Origin: Actinobacteria bacterium IMCC26103
GTDB lineage: Bacteria; Actinomycetota; Actinomycetes; Nanopelagicales; Nanopelagicaceae
Direction: 5' to 3'
DNA length: 64,000 bases
Assembly: GCA_002284875.1 (NCBI GenBank)
Contig: CP015604.1
Coordinates: 620,001-684,000, forward strand
Under the pieces are notes generated by a model. It saw nothing but the letters and a program-made list of their open reading frames with translations. It was not told the origin of the DNA and did no database searches. Position 1 is the first letter of the stretch. Each line of letters opens with the position of its first letter. Position numbers and translations under genes: made by a program. Positions 8,969-17,225 of this stretch are shown one piece after another.

Positions 8969-9630
8969 AGATTATTGCAATAGCCAGCCCGGCCGGTGGT
9001 GTAGGAAAGACCACATTGGCACATGCAATCGCCGTCGCTGCAGCCGAATTCGGCAAGAAAACTTTACTTATTGATTTAGATCCTGGCAGCGCCCTTACTT
9101 TTAGATTGGGATTGGAAAATCCTCGCTTAACAATTACCGATTATTTAACTGGTTCTAAGTTGGTTGCCGAGAACTTAACAGCAACTAGCGAACGTTTTGA
9201 TTTCATCGCCGCAGATTCTCGGTTGACTACCAATTTAGATGAAGGCTCACTTGCTACGCTTTTACAAAATCTACCAAAAGCATATGACTTGGTTATATTG
9301 GATGTTGCGCCATCACTGACTCAACCACTAAAACTTGCTCTTGCTGTGGCAGATCATATTTTTACACCGGTTGATGATTCGCTACATTCGCTACGGGGGC
9401 TTTTACAATTGCGGGCATTGGCTGAAATCCAAGTAACTGCAATTGCTCGAGGTGAGGTGAATCTTGCGGAACTGGCTCCAGTCTTAGATGTTTCTCTGGT
9501 TCGATCTCCTGAAATTGATGAAAATGCACACCAAACTCGCTCAGTCCTGACGGCGGCCAAAGATAGCGATGTTGCTGAAAGTTACCGCAGCGCTACTTAC
9601 TCAATATTAGAAATATTAGGGCTGGAATAA
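8965..9630 (+). CDS. ParA/MinD-like P-loop ATPase (Rv3213c-like position)
   Basis: 221 residues from ATG 8965, which overlaps the previous stop; an upstream in-frame start adds 7 residues without support. Deviant Walker A P-A-G-G-V-G-K-T-T-L starts near residue 9, followed by D-L-D-P-G-S and a V-I-L-D-V-A-P switch segment. No ParB or parS is nearby, so a chromosome-segregation role is not implied; in mycobacteria a Soj-like orphan occurs in the same neighbourhood. Partner unknown. Confidence 0.85.
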   Translation: MKIIAIASPAGGVGKTTLAHAIAVAAAEFGKKTLLIDLDPGSALTFRLGLENPRLTITDYLTGSKLVAENLTATSERFDFIAADSRLTTNLDEGSLATLLQNLPKAYDLVILDVAPSLTQPLKLALAVADHIFTPVDDSLHSLRGLLQLRALAEIQVTAIARGEVNLAELAPVLDVSLVRSPEIDENAHQTRSVLTAAKDSDVAESYRSATYSILEILGLE

Positions 9631-9637
9631 GGCGAAG

Positions 9638-10966
9638 TTACGAAGAGAACTTTTTAGTGCGAGTTCGATTGCGCGCTGTGCGCTCAGCAGCTGGCTTGCT
9701 TACCTTGGCGACAGTCTCTGTTTTGCTAGTTTGCGCAGCAGGCTTCTGTTTTGTGATTCGCCCAGTAGAACCGGCTGGGATATTTAAAGTTTGATAAAGG
9801 TGTTCTGAGGAAGAGTATGTCTCTTCAGGCTCGCCTAAACCTAAGACCAGTGCGGTATCGATCATCTTCCAGCGCGCCAGATCATCCCAGTCGACAAAAG
9901 TTACTGAAATACCATCTGCGCCAGCGCGGGCGGTGCGACCAATACGGTGGACATAAGTCTTTTCATCTTCTGGGCATTGATAGTTAATCACGTGGGTAAT
10001 TCCATCAATATCAATTCCGCGGGCGGCGACATCGGTTGCCACCAGCACATCAGATTTGCCGGCTTTAAAATCATTTAACGCCTTCTCGCGCGCACCTTGA
10101 CCGAGATCGCCATGGATAGATGCGGCGCGGAAACCACGTTCTAATAAATCATCAGAAGTCTTCTGGCAAGTACGTTTAGTGCGACAGAAGACGATAGTTG
10201 GTCCGCGACCATCTGCTTGCAAAATACGGGCCAGCATTTCAATCTTATCTAGTGCATGTGCCCGTAAAACATGTTGCTTAATTCGGGAAACAACGGCGCC
10301 TTCATCTTCATTATCTTGCGTACGAATATGGATCGGTTGATTCATGAAGCGACGAGCTAAAGCGATAATATCGCCAGGCATAGTCGCTGAAAAAAGCATG
10401 GTTTGCGCGCGGTTAGGAGTGCTAGTGAAAATCTTTTCTACATCTGGCAGAAAACCAAGATCAAGCATCTCATCGGCTTCATCTAATACAACGCGTGAGA
10501 CTTCCTTTAATTTCAATTGACCTTGGCGATATAAATCTAGGAGGCGGCCAGGTGTTCCAACGACAATTTCAACGCCATTATCTAGCGCTTCGATTTGTGG
10601 CTCAAAGGCGCGGCCACCATAAACTGCCAATGTGCGGATTCCGCGATTGCCAGTTAATTCATCAATATCTTTTGTTACCTGAACACAAAGTTCGCGTGTT
10701 GGAACAACAACTAGAACTTGGGGAAGGCCTTTAGCTGCTAAATCTGCCCATTCTTTATCAAGCGGTGCAATTACTCGTTCAATTAACGGAATACCGAAGG
10801 CGAGCGTCTTGCCGGTACCAGTCTTGGCTTGACCAATTACATCGCCATCGCCAAGTGCGATTGGAAGAACCATCTCTTGAATTGGAAAGGGAGAGATGAA
10901 GCCATGTTCTGCTAACGCTGCTTGAGTTTCTGGCCGCAGCGGTAGATCAGCGAAAGTTATCGACAC
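9638..10966 (-). CDS. rhlE: DEAD-box RNA helicase (RhlE-like)
   Basis: 442 residues from GTG 10966. Q motif (F-P-I-Q), Walker A A-K-T-G-T-G-K-T near residue 40, D-E-A-D, S-A-T, and the C-terminal H-R-I-G-R-T-A-R-A-G motif VI are all present. A Lys/Arg/Thr-rich basic tail follows. The longest open frame starts at 11086 but would run through the DUF3107 gene; GTG 10966 lies one base after that gene's stop and begins at the conserved V-S-I-T-F-A-D-L. Probably cold- or stress-related RNA remodelling. Co-transcribed with DUF3107. Confidence 0.9.
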   Translation of the reverse strand: MSITFADLPLRPETQAALAEHGFISPFPIQEMVLPIALGDGDVIGQAKTGTGKTLAFGIPLIERVIAPLDKEWADLAAKGLPQVLVVVPTRELCVQVTKDIDELTGNRGIRTLAVYGGRAFEPQIEALDNGVEIVVGTPGRLLDLYRQGQLKLKEVSRVVLDEADEMLDLGFLPDVEKIFTSTPNRAQTMLFSATMPGDIIALARRFMNQPIHIRTQDNEDEGAVVSRIKQHVLRAHALDKIEMLARILQADGRGPTIVFCRTKRTCQKTSDDLLERGFRAASIHGDLGQGAREKALNDFKAGKSDVLVATDVAARGIDIDGITHVINYQCPEDEKTYVHRIGRTARAGADGISVTFVDWDDLARWKMIDTALVLGLGEPEETYSSSEHLYQTLNIPAGSTGRITKQKPAAQTSKTETVAKVSKPAAERTARNRTRTKKFSS

Positions 10967-10967
10967 C

Positions 10968-11225
10968 TTAAAGTGCGCCGAAACCGACGCGGCGATCGGC
11001 GGCGACGCCGATATCGACGAAGCCGATCTTGCTAGCGGCAACCACAATTTCATGGCCACGTAGATCTTGCAGTGAGAGCGTTCCATTGGCTGCGATTGCG
11101 GCAGATACTGCAGCCTTTATATCGGCAACTGAGGAATTTGTCTCGAAAAATAGTTCGCCAGAGATATTGGCAATTGCGATGCGGACGTGTGTGCTTTGTG
11201 CAGCATCTGACTTCTTTGTACTCAT
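10968..11225 (-). CDS. DUF3107 family protein
   Basis: 85 residues. The pattern V-R-I-A-I-A-N near the start and the C-terminal V-D-I-G-x-x-x-D-R-R-V-G-F-G match the actinobacterial DUF3107 family (mycobacterial TB9.4). Function unknown. It lies between a TetR regulator and an RhlE helicase, as recalled for mycobacteria (Rv3208, Rv3208A, Rv3211). It starts from a leaderless-type promoter and its stop nearly abuts the helicase GTG. Confidence 0.9.
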   Translation of the reverse strand: MSTKKSDAAQSTHVRIAIANISGELFFETNSSVADIKAAVSAAIAANGTLSLQDLRGHEIVVAASKIGFVDIGVAADRRVGFGAL

Positions 11226-11237
11226 ATAGCTATCCTA
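11226..11237 (-). promoter_or_regulatory. Leaderless-type -10 for DUF3107-rhlE
   Basis: On the minus strand, TAGGAT (11237-11232) is followed by 6 bases and ATG at 11225. Confidence 0.5.
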
Positions 11238-11286
11238 TCGCCAAAATGCATAGGGCGATTCTCGAAAAAAGCCGCCTTACTTGCTC

Positions 11287-11916
11287 TTATTCAGTATCGG
11301 AGAGCGGGAAGCCAGAAATACCTCGCCACATTAAGTTTTCAACTAATTCAACGGCTTGCTGGCGAGTGAGCTTGCTATCACGATCTAACCAATGACGCGC
11401 AGTTACTTGCGTGTAGCCAATTAATCCCACACCGAGCAACATTGCAACTTCCTGAGGTAAGCCAGTGTCGTTGGAAATGATCGCACTCACCGCAGCAGCA
11501 CAATCGTAAGTCATGCGATTCAAGCGTTCGCGCACTTGTGGTTCAACGCTCATATCGCTTTCAAATAGTAAGCGGAAGGCTTCGCCTTCATTTTCGATAA
11601 ATGCAAAATATGCAACGACTGTGGCATGCACGCGCTTTGAGTTATCTGGAGTTGAAGAGATAGCTTTCTGTAGCTCAAAGACCAGCGAATCAATATGCAA
11701 ATCTAAGACGGCTAGATATAGATCTAGCTTTGATGGGAAATGTTGGTAGAGAACTGGCTTACTTACATTGGCGCGATCTGCGATCTCATCCATGGCGGCA
11801 GAGTGATACCCGGCCGCGGTAAAGACTTCAAGGGCGGCAGTTAGTAAAATTGCTCGGCGTTCATCGCGCGGTAGGCGTGCCTTATCGCCTTTAGCATTCG
11901 TATCTACAGTAGTCAT
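11287..11916 (-). CDS. TetR/AcrR family transcriptional regulator
   Basis: 209 residues. The N-terminal TetR helix-turn-helix is clear at about 17-65 (A-A-L-E-V-F-T-A-A-G-Y, then V-S-K-P-V-L-Y-Q-H-F). The C-terminal domain carries the ligand pocket and dimer interface; the ligand is unknown. It matches Rv3208 by position. No palindromic operator was evident in the short intergenic regions on either side. Confidence 0.92.
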   Translation of the reverse strand: MTTVDTNAKGDKARLPRDERRAILLTAALEVFTAAGYHSAAMDEIADRANVSKPVLYQHFPSKLDLYLAVLDLHIDSLVFELQKAISSTPDNSKRVHATVVAYFAFIENEGEAFRLLFESDMSVEPQVRERLNRMTYDCAAAVSAIISNDTGLPQEVAMLLGVGLIGYTQVTARHWLDRDSKLTRQQAVELVENLMWRGISGFPLSDTE

Positions 11917-11929
11917 TGCGCATATCGTA
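11917..11929 (-). promoter_or_regulatory. Leaderless-type -10 for the TetR gene
   Basis: On the minus strand, TACGAT (11929-11924) is followed by 7 bases and ATG at 11916. Confidence 0.5.
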
Positions 11930-12018
11930 GAGGTATTAGTTGTAATAAAGAAAGATCAATTGCAGATGAGAACGATTTGCAGCCTATCTAATTCAGGTAA
12001 TGCAACTAACTAAGCGAA

Positions 12019-12054
12019 TTGGCGCACATTCATTGGCTACGGCAGAATGGCGCT
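12019..12054 (+). promoter_or_regulatory. Promoter of moeZ (-35 and leaderless-type -10)
   Basis: TTGGCG (12019-12024) and CAGAAT (12043-12048) are 18 bases apart; the -10 is 6 bases before ATG 12055. The longer reading frame beginning at 12019 would start inside the -35 and is therefore unlikely to be used. Confidence 0.5.
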
Positions 12055-13251
12055 ATGACCAACCTTCCTATCAAACCACCAGCGCTAGTCTCACCTGGAC
12101 CTGCGCTGACAGTCGATGAGGTGCGCCGCTATAGCCGCCATTTGATTATTCCTGATGTGGCAATGGCTGGGCAGCAACGGTTGATGAATGCAAAAGTGTT
12201 ATGTGTCGGTGCTGGCGGGTTAGGTTCACCGGCGCTGATGTATTTAGCAGCAGCCGGTGTCGGAACTATCGGAATCGTTGAATTCGATACCGTCGATGAA
12301 TCAAATTTACAGCGCCAGATCATTCACGGCCAAAGCGATATCGGAATGAGCAAAACGCAATCTGCTAAAGCAAAAATTTCTGAGATAAACCCATATGTAA
12401 ATGTGATCACACATGAAACTCGACTCGATAATTCAAATGTGAAAGAGATATTTTCACAATATGACATCATCGTTGACGGAACCGATAATTTTGCAACTCG
12501 TTATCTCGTAAATGATGCCTGCGTAATTCTTAAAAAACCATACGTGTGGGGCTCGATCTATCGTTTTGATGGACAAGCCAGCGTTTTCTGGGCCGAATAC
12601 GGACCGTGTTATCGCTGTCTCTATCCTGAACCACCACCACCCGGTATGGTCCCAAGTTGTGCAGAAGGAGGAGTTCTCGGAGTTCTTTGTGCAACTATTG
12701 GCTCAATCCAGACAACTGAAGCTATCAAAGTCATAACCGGAATTGGCGAACCGCTAATTGGTTCACTAATGATTTATGACGCGCTAGATATGACATTTAG
12801 AAAGATCAAAGTTCGCAAAGATCCTAACTGTCCATTGTGTGGCGATAACCCAACCCAGACTGATTTACTTCCAGATTACGAAGCTTTCTGTGGCGTTCTC
12901 TCTGATGCTGCCGAAGTAGCGGTCAAAGATTCAACGATTTCAGTCACAGAACTTGCTGCCAAGATAGATGCAAAAGCTGATTTCTATCTAGTCGATGTCC
13001 GTGAGCCAAGCGAATTTGAAATTGTACGTATTCCGGGCTCTCATTTAATTCCTAAGCAAGGATTTTTAGATGGAACAGTCTTGGCAACGCTGCCCCAAGA
13101 TAAGCCAATTATTCTGCACTGCAAGAGCGGGGTTCGCTCTGCTGAATGTCTGGCAATATTAAAGAGCGCAGGTTTTGCTGATGCAACGCACGTTGCTGGA
13201 GGCGTCATTGCTTGGGCCAAGCAAATAGATAAGTCGTTACCGGTTTATTGA
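12055..13251 (+). CDS. moeZ: Adenylyltransferase/sulfurtransferase MoeZ (ThiF-rhodanese fusion)
   Basis: 398 residues. An E1-like ThiF/MoeB domain has the nucleotide-binding G-A-G-G-L-G-S-P near residue 50, the catalytic region N-L-Q-R-Q, and zinc-binding Cys pairs (C-Y-R-C-L-Y and C-P-L-C). A C-terminal rhodanese domain carries the active-site loop C-K-S-G-V-R-S near residue 360. It activates a ubiquitin-like sulfur carrier (MoaD, CysO or ThiS type) by adenylation and thiocarboxylation. Start 12055 is chosen over 12019 because of the promoter. The stop overlaps the mshB ATG. Confidence 0.92.
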   Translation: MTNLPIKPPALVSPGPALTVDEVRRYSRHLIIPDVAMAGQQRLMNAKVLCVGAGGLGSPALMYLAAAGVGTIGIVEFDTVDESNLQRQIIHGQSDIGMSKTQSAKAKISEINPYVNVITHETRLDNSNVKEIFSQYDIIVDGTDNFATRYLVNDACVILKKPYVWGSIYRFDGQASVFWAEYGPCYRCLYPEPPPPGMVPSCAEGGVLGVLCATIGSIQTTEAIKVITGIGEPLIGSLMIYDALDMTFRKIKVRKDPNCPLCGDNPTQTDLLPDYEAFCGVLSDAAEVAVKDSTISVTELAAKIDAKADFYLVDVREPSEFEIVRIPGSHLIPKQGFLDGTVLATLPQDKPIILHCKSGVRSAECLAILKSAGFADATHVAGGVIAWAKQIDKSLPVY

Positions 13252-14117
13252 TGCTTAGCTCTTACGCAGGTTATCGAGTACTTCTCGTACACGCCCATCC
13301 AGATGATGAAACCATCAATAACGGCGCAACGATGGCGTTATATGCCGCTCTCGGTGCGCAAGTAACGTTGGTAACTTGTACACGCGGCGAAGAAGGAGAA
13401 GTTCTAACTCCAGAGTTAATTCACCTAGCCAGCTCTGCGACAGATAAACTAGGCGAACATCGCGAAACCGAACTCGCTAACGCGATGCAGGCTCTGGACA
13501 TCAAAGATTTTCGCTTTCTAGCGCAAGGTCATCGACAGTATCGCGATAGCGGAATGATGGGTACTGAGCAAAATAACCGGCCAGATGTCTTTTGGCAGGC
13601 AGATCTCGAAGTTGCATCTGATTACTTAGTCCAGGTAATTGAGGAAGTTAAGCCACACATATTGATTACCTACGATGAAATCGGGGGATATGGCCATCCA
13701 GATCATATCCAGGCCCATCGCGTTGCGATGCGCGCGAGTGAGAAATCTAATTGGAAAATTCAAAAGATTTACTGGAACACCATGCCGAAATCGGTGCTCG
13801 CCGAAAGTATGGCGAAGATGGCGGAGCTTGGCTCGGATTTCTTTGGAGCCGAAAGCGTTGACGATCTTCCCTTTGCGAAAGATGATTCTTTTGTCACAAC
13901 GCTAATTGATGGAAACGCATATGTGGAGGCAAAGTTAGCGGCGATGAAAGCCCATCACACACAAATCGCGCTAGATGGGCCTTTCTTCGCACTTTCCAAT
14001 AATTTAGGGCTGCAGGTTTGGGGACACGAGTACTACACGCTGGTTAAAGGCGAGAAATGTGCACCATTTGATTCCAGCGGTCGCGAATCTGATTTATTTT
14101 CTGGAGTAATTCTTTAA
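13251..14117 (+). CDS. mshB: PIG-L deacetylase, MshB-like (mycothiol biosynthesis)
   Basis: 288 residues. The zinc motif H-A-H-P-D-D-E at residues 14-20 and the distal Y-G-H-P-D-H motif near residue 145 define the LmbE/PIG-L family; length and T-C-T-R-G-E-E-G-E match MshB, which deacetylates GlcNAc-inositol. Mycothiol S-conjugate amidase (Mca) is a close relative and cannot be excluded, but the downstream DUF6113 gene is a usual mshB neighbour. ATG 13251 overlaps the moeZ stop. Confidence 0.85.
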   Translation: MLSSYAGYRVLLVHAHPDDETINNGATMALYAALGAQVTLVTCTRGEEGEVLTPELIHLASSATDKLGEHRETELANAMQALDIKDFRFLAQGHRQYRDSGMMGTEQNNRPDVFWQADLEVASDYLVQVIEEVKPHILITYDEIGGYGHPDHIQAHRVAMRASEKSNWKIQKIYWNTMPKSVLAESMAKMAELGSDFFGAESVDDLPFAKDDSFVTTLIDGNAYVEAKLAAMKAHHTQIALDGPFFALSNNLGLQVWGHEYYTLVKGEKCAPFDSSGRESDLFSGVIL

Positions 14118-14432
14118 ATGAAATCACTTGGTGCTCTCATAGTTGGAGTTGCCACAGGCGTCGCTGCCATATTTTTACACTTATTCGCACCACCATTTGG
14201 AATCGCACTTTCAATTATCGGAAGCTTTCTTGCAATCTGGTCGCTCGGTCGCACCTACGGAAAACGCTCCTATAAGGCGATAGCTGCTCTGGGCTGGATT
14301 GTCATTTTCTGGAAAGGCGCCTCATTTGGAGTCGGCAAAGAGATTTTAATTCAGGGAAATTCACTTGGAAATACTTTCTTACTTTTCTCATTTATCGCTT
14401 TGATAGCGGCGATCGCGCTTCCGGCAAATTAA
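14118..14432 (+). CDS. DUF6113-like small membrane protein
   Basis: 104 residues with about four hydrophobic segments and almost no soluble region. It starts directly after the mshB stop, which suggests one operon. Position and topology fit the DUF6113 family found after mshB in many actinobacteria; the family match is from memory. The last 4 bases overlap the end of the convergent cysS. Function unknown. Confidence 0.7.
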   Translation: MKSLGALIVGVATGVAAIFLHLFAPPFGIALSIIGSFLAIWSLGRTYGKRSYKAIAALGWIVIFWKGASFGVGKEILIQGNSLGNTFLLFSFIALIAAIALPAN

Positions 14433-15793
14433 ATCCAGCTCCAATTTTGTCCATCTGGTCCATCGTTAATTGCAATTCCGGCCAAAGCCAATAAGTCACG
14501 TAATCGATCGCTCTCACTCCAGTTCTTCGCGATGCGTGCTGCGGCGCGGGAGTTTAATAGCTCAGATTGTTCAGGAGTTAAAGGACGGACCTCGATAGGG
14601 CGAGTTAAATCAAGTCCTAGCAATGCATCTGCGTAGAGAAATATGGCGCGCTTAGTTGCATCTGCGTGGGATGAGTTCTTTTCAATCGTGCGTAATCGGA
14701 GCATTACACGCGGCGTATCTAAATCTTTGGCAATTGCTGCAGCGATCTCTTCATCTGCAAAAACTTCATCGCTATCTCCCCAAGTCGCCATTGCAGTGCG
14801 CCAGCGACGTAGGGTGGCATTTGCGGCATCAAGGGCCGCCCAAGTTAGATCCATCTGAGATCGATAGCGATTTTCAAGAAGTGCAAAGCGAAGCGCTAGC
14901 GGATCCAAGCCGCGCGCAATTAGATCTTGCACGAGAACTACATTGCCAGAGCTCTTGGACATCTTGCGACCTTCAAATAAGAGATGTTCGCCGTGTACCC
15001 ACATCGCAACTGCTTCATGGCCAATTACCGCATTTGATTGCGCACGTTCATTCTCATGATGCGGAAAACGTAGATCGATACCACCGACGTGGAGATCAAT
15101 TCGCGCATCTAATAATTTGAGTGACATTGCCGTGCACTCGATATGCCAACCGGGAAATCCTTTACCCCAAGGTGAGTCCCAAACCATCTCGGTGCGATTG
15201 CCCGCAGACTTCCAGAGCGCCCAATCAGCATGGAAGCGCTTATCTCCTTCATCGCTATATTCAAAGCGGTGACCAGGTTTTAATGCATCTAACTTATTAC
15301 CGCTGATAGCTCCGTAACCAGGGAAAGAGCGCGCATCAAAGTAGACCGAACCTTGATCTGTTGCATAGGCATTGCCACTGGAAATTAGCGTTGCGATAGT
15401 TTGCAACATCAGATCAATGGTTTCGCTAGCGCGGGGATAAGAATCTGCGGCAAGAATATTTATCCGCTTGAGATCTTGATGAAAACCAGCTTCATATTTA
15501 CGAGCTATCTCAAAAGGATCACGTCTTTCCAATTGCGCCTGCTGTAGCAATTTATCTTCGCCTTGAAAATCTTCTGACATATGGCCCACATCAGTAATAT
15601 TTTGAATCAACTTAACCTTTTGGCCATCCATTTTTAAGGCTCTAACGATTAGATCGGCTAAGAGAAAGGTTCGCAAATTTCCTACATGTGCGTCGCGATA
15701 GACGGTAGGTCCGCAGCAATAGATATTTACCGTTTGCTCTTTGCTGGGTACGGGCATCAGCGCACGTGAAAGTGTGTCGTAGATAGATATCAA
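14429..15793 (-). CDS. cysS: Cysteine-tRNA ligase
   Basis: 454 residues from TTG 15793. Class I synthetase signatures: HIGH-type G-P-T-V-Y-x-x-x-H-V-G-N, zinc ligands (C-C-G-P, W-H-I-E-C, H-H-E-N-E) and K-M-S-K-S. The related mycothiol ligase MshC normally has C-G-I-T-P-Y and lacks the full-length C-terminus, so CysS is preferred despite the nearby mshB. The longest frame begins at 15841 inside the upstream GNAT gene; TTG 15793 gives the usual N-terminus (I-S-I-Y-D-T-L), but no strong ribosome site supports it, so the start is uncertain. Confidence 0.9.
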   Translation of the reverse strand: MISIYDTLSRALMPVPSKEQTVNIYCCGPTVYRDAHVGNLRTFLLADLIVRALKMDGQKVKLIQNITDVGHMSEDFQGEDKLLQQAQLERRDPFEIARKYEAGFHQDLKRINILAADSYPRASETIDLMLQTIATLISSGNAYATDQGSVYFDARSFPGYGAISGNKLDALKPGHRFEYSDEGDKRFHADWALWKSAGNRTEMVWDSPWGKGFPGWHIECTAMSLKLLDARIDLHVGGIDLRFPHHENERAQSNAVIGHEAVAMWVHGEHLLFEGRKMSKSSGNVVLVQDLIARGLDPLALRFALLENRYRSQMDLTWAALDAANATLRRWRTAMATWGDSDEVFADEEIAAAIAKDLDTPRVMLRLRTIEKNSSHADATKRAIFLYADALLGLDLTRPIEVRPLTPEQSELLNSRAAARIAKNWSESDRLRDLLALAGIAINDGPDGQNWSWI

Positions 15794-15806
15794 TTCGATG
15801 CCATTT

Positions 15807-16778
15807 CTATTCTTCCTGAGTATCCCAAACGCGGTAAACATACTTGTGATGCGATCTAAAGTTCATCGACTGGTAGAGGGCTAGCGCTGCACCATTTTCG
15901 ATATCTACTTGCAGACCAATTTTCGTTGCCCCATCGCCACTTGCGGCAGCCATGAGGTGGTTCATGAGAATCTTTGCAACTCCTCGACCGCGATGATCCG
16001 GTGCCACAAATAACCGTGTGGCAAGTGACCAAGTTCCGGAGGTTGCGATTCTTCCAACTGCGATAATTTGGCTACCGGATTTAACTGCCCCATAACGCGC
16101 TGGATATCTGCGCATTATTTTATCTAACGGCTGATCAGATTGAACTTCTAGCCACTGCGCAGACGGGTGATCTAAAATTTCAACTGTTAGGCCATTGCCA
16201 ATTGCCACTTCTGGCTCGCCAATATCTCTAATTAAGAAGTCTGCGCCAACCTTGATTCGCCAACCCGCTGCTGCCAAGTAATTATCTAACTCTTCATAAA
16301 TTGGCAGTGGCATTGTGAAAGTGGGAGTTAAGTTATTGGCCCGGTAGGTATCAATTACATATTGCACGGCATCGCTCAGTGGAGCTGGCGGCTCACCAAT
16401 CGGAGCTGCGCCAAGTGGAAGAGCAGAATTTGCCCGCATCGTAAAACCATCGGAAATTCGTAATCGCCATTTTCCATATTCGATAGCGCTTTCAGCCGGC
16501 CACGTTGCATCTGAAATTTTCTCTAAATCGATAATCCTTTGCGAAAGCGGTGCACCTTTTCCAGCTAAATCAGGGAGCGGTTTTATCTCACGCCAGATAG
16601 CGATTTGATCAGGTGAAAATGAGATTATTTCTGATTTTGAGTTAATGATTTGGTGCTCGTTCTGCAGCGAACCGACGATATCCCGATAGCCACCACCTGG
16701 CGCATGTAGACGAATTGTTACGCGCTTGCCGACCGCGGCGATAAGTTGTGGCGCAGATTTCGGGGCTACCTCGGTCAT
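15807..16778 (-). CDS. GNAT N-acetyltransferase, Rv0428c/cg3035-like
   Basis: 323 residues. An N-terminal beta-rich region (R-V-T-I-R-L, then G-x-L) resembles the extra domain of the Rv0428c group; the C-terminal half is a GNAT fold with acetyl-CoA loop D-H-R-G-R-G-V-A near residue 270 and L-Y-Q-S-M-N-F near the end. Substrate unknown. The gene starts from a leaderless-type promoter and probably runs into cysS, whose start lies 13 bases downstream. Confidence 0.82.
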   Translation of the reverse strand: MTEVAPKSAPQLIAAVGKRVTIRLHAPGGGYRDIVGSLQNEHQIINSKSEIISFSPDQIAIWREIKPLPDLAGKGAPLSQRIIDLEKISDATWPAESAIEYGKWRLRISDGFTMRANSALPLGAAPIGEPPAPLSDAVQYVIDTYRANNLTPTFTMPLPIYEELDNYLAAAGWRIKVGADFLIRDIGEPEVAIGNGLTVEILDHPSAQWLEVQSDQPLDKIMRRYPARYGAVKSGSQIIAVGRIATSGTWSLATRLFVAPDHRGRGVAKILMNHLMAAASGDGATKIGLQVDIENGAALALYQSMNFRSHHKYVYRVWDTQEE

Positions 16779-16790
16779 GTCTTTACTTTA
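16779..16790 (-). promoter_or_regulatory. Leaderless-type -10 for the GNAT-cysS unit
   Basis: On the minus strand, TAAAGT (16790-16785) is followed by 6 bases and ATG at 16778. Confidence 0.5.
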
Positions 16791-16816
16791 ATCGGGCAAC
16801 GCCGCCAGCGCATGGT

Positions 16817-16855
16817 TAGAATAAGTGCCTTAGCAGCAAGCGCTTTCTAAGGCGC
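16817..16855 (+). promoter_or_regulatory. fdxA -10 element and 5'-leader hairpin
   Basis: TAGAAT at 16817-16822 predicts transcription start near 16829. A stem with 7 perfect pairs (16827-16833 GCCTTAG against 16847-16853 CTAAGGC, loop 13) extends outward by a T-G wobble and a G-C pair, so the start falls within its 5' arm. The remaining leader carries GGAGG 7 bases before the GTG. The hairpin could set mRNA stability; no known riboswitch was recognised. Confidence 0.4.
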
Positions 16856-16877
16856 CATCAAATCTGGAGGTTAGCTC

Positions 16878-17195
16878 GTGACCTATGTAATTGCCCAACC
16901 GTGCGTTGATGTGAAGGATAAATCCTGCATTGAAGAGTGCCCAGTTGACTGCATCTATGAAGGAGCGCGCTCGCTCTACATCCAACCTGATGAGTGCGTC
17001 GACTGTGGCGCCTGCGAACCAGTCTGTCCAGTAGAAGCCATTTATTACGAGGATGACATTCCATCGCAGTGGAAGGATGCCACGAAGGTAAATACTGAAT
17101 TCTTCATTGAGATTGGTTCACCTGGTGGCGCAGCCAAAGTCGGACTAACCAATAGCGATCACCCAACAATCGCAGCGCTTCCACCTAAAGAATAA
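16878..17195 (+). CDS. fdxA: 7Fe ferredoxin
   Basis: 105 residues. Eight-Cys pattern of seven-iron ferredoxins: C-V-D-V-K-D-K-S-C-I-E-E-C-P near the start, where the insertion-containing first motif binds a [3Fe-4S] or [4Fe-4S] cluster, and C-V-D-C-G-A-C-E-P-V-C-P for the second. A soluble low-potential electron carrier. GTG start with GGAGG at 7 bases. It is followed 30 bases later by dapC, an arrangement seen in other actinobacteria. Confidence 0.95.
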   Translation: MTYVIAQPCVDVKDKSCIEECPVDCIYEGARSLYIQPDECVDCGACEPVCPVEAIYYEDDIPSQWKDATKVNTEFFIEIGSPGGAAKVGLTNSDHPTIAALPPKE

Positions 17196-17225
17196 TTTAA
17201 GTAAAGCCTTATCCCGATTCGGATC

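Noticed and set aside
8965-9630. ParA of a partition system or plasmid
   Set aside because: No parB or parS-like sites adjacent; the neighbourhood is conserved chromosomal.
10967-11086. Longer N-terminus for the DEAD-box helicase
   Set aside because: It would run antiparallel in frame usage through the well-supported DUF3107 gene; the GTG one base after that gene's stop is better.
14429-15793. MshC (mycothiol ligase) instead of CysS
   Set aside because: The G-P-T-V-Y...H-V-G-N signature and full-length C-terminus are those of CysS.
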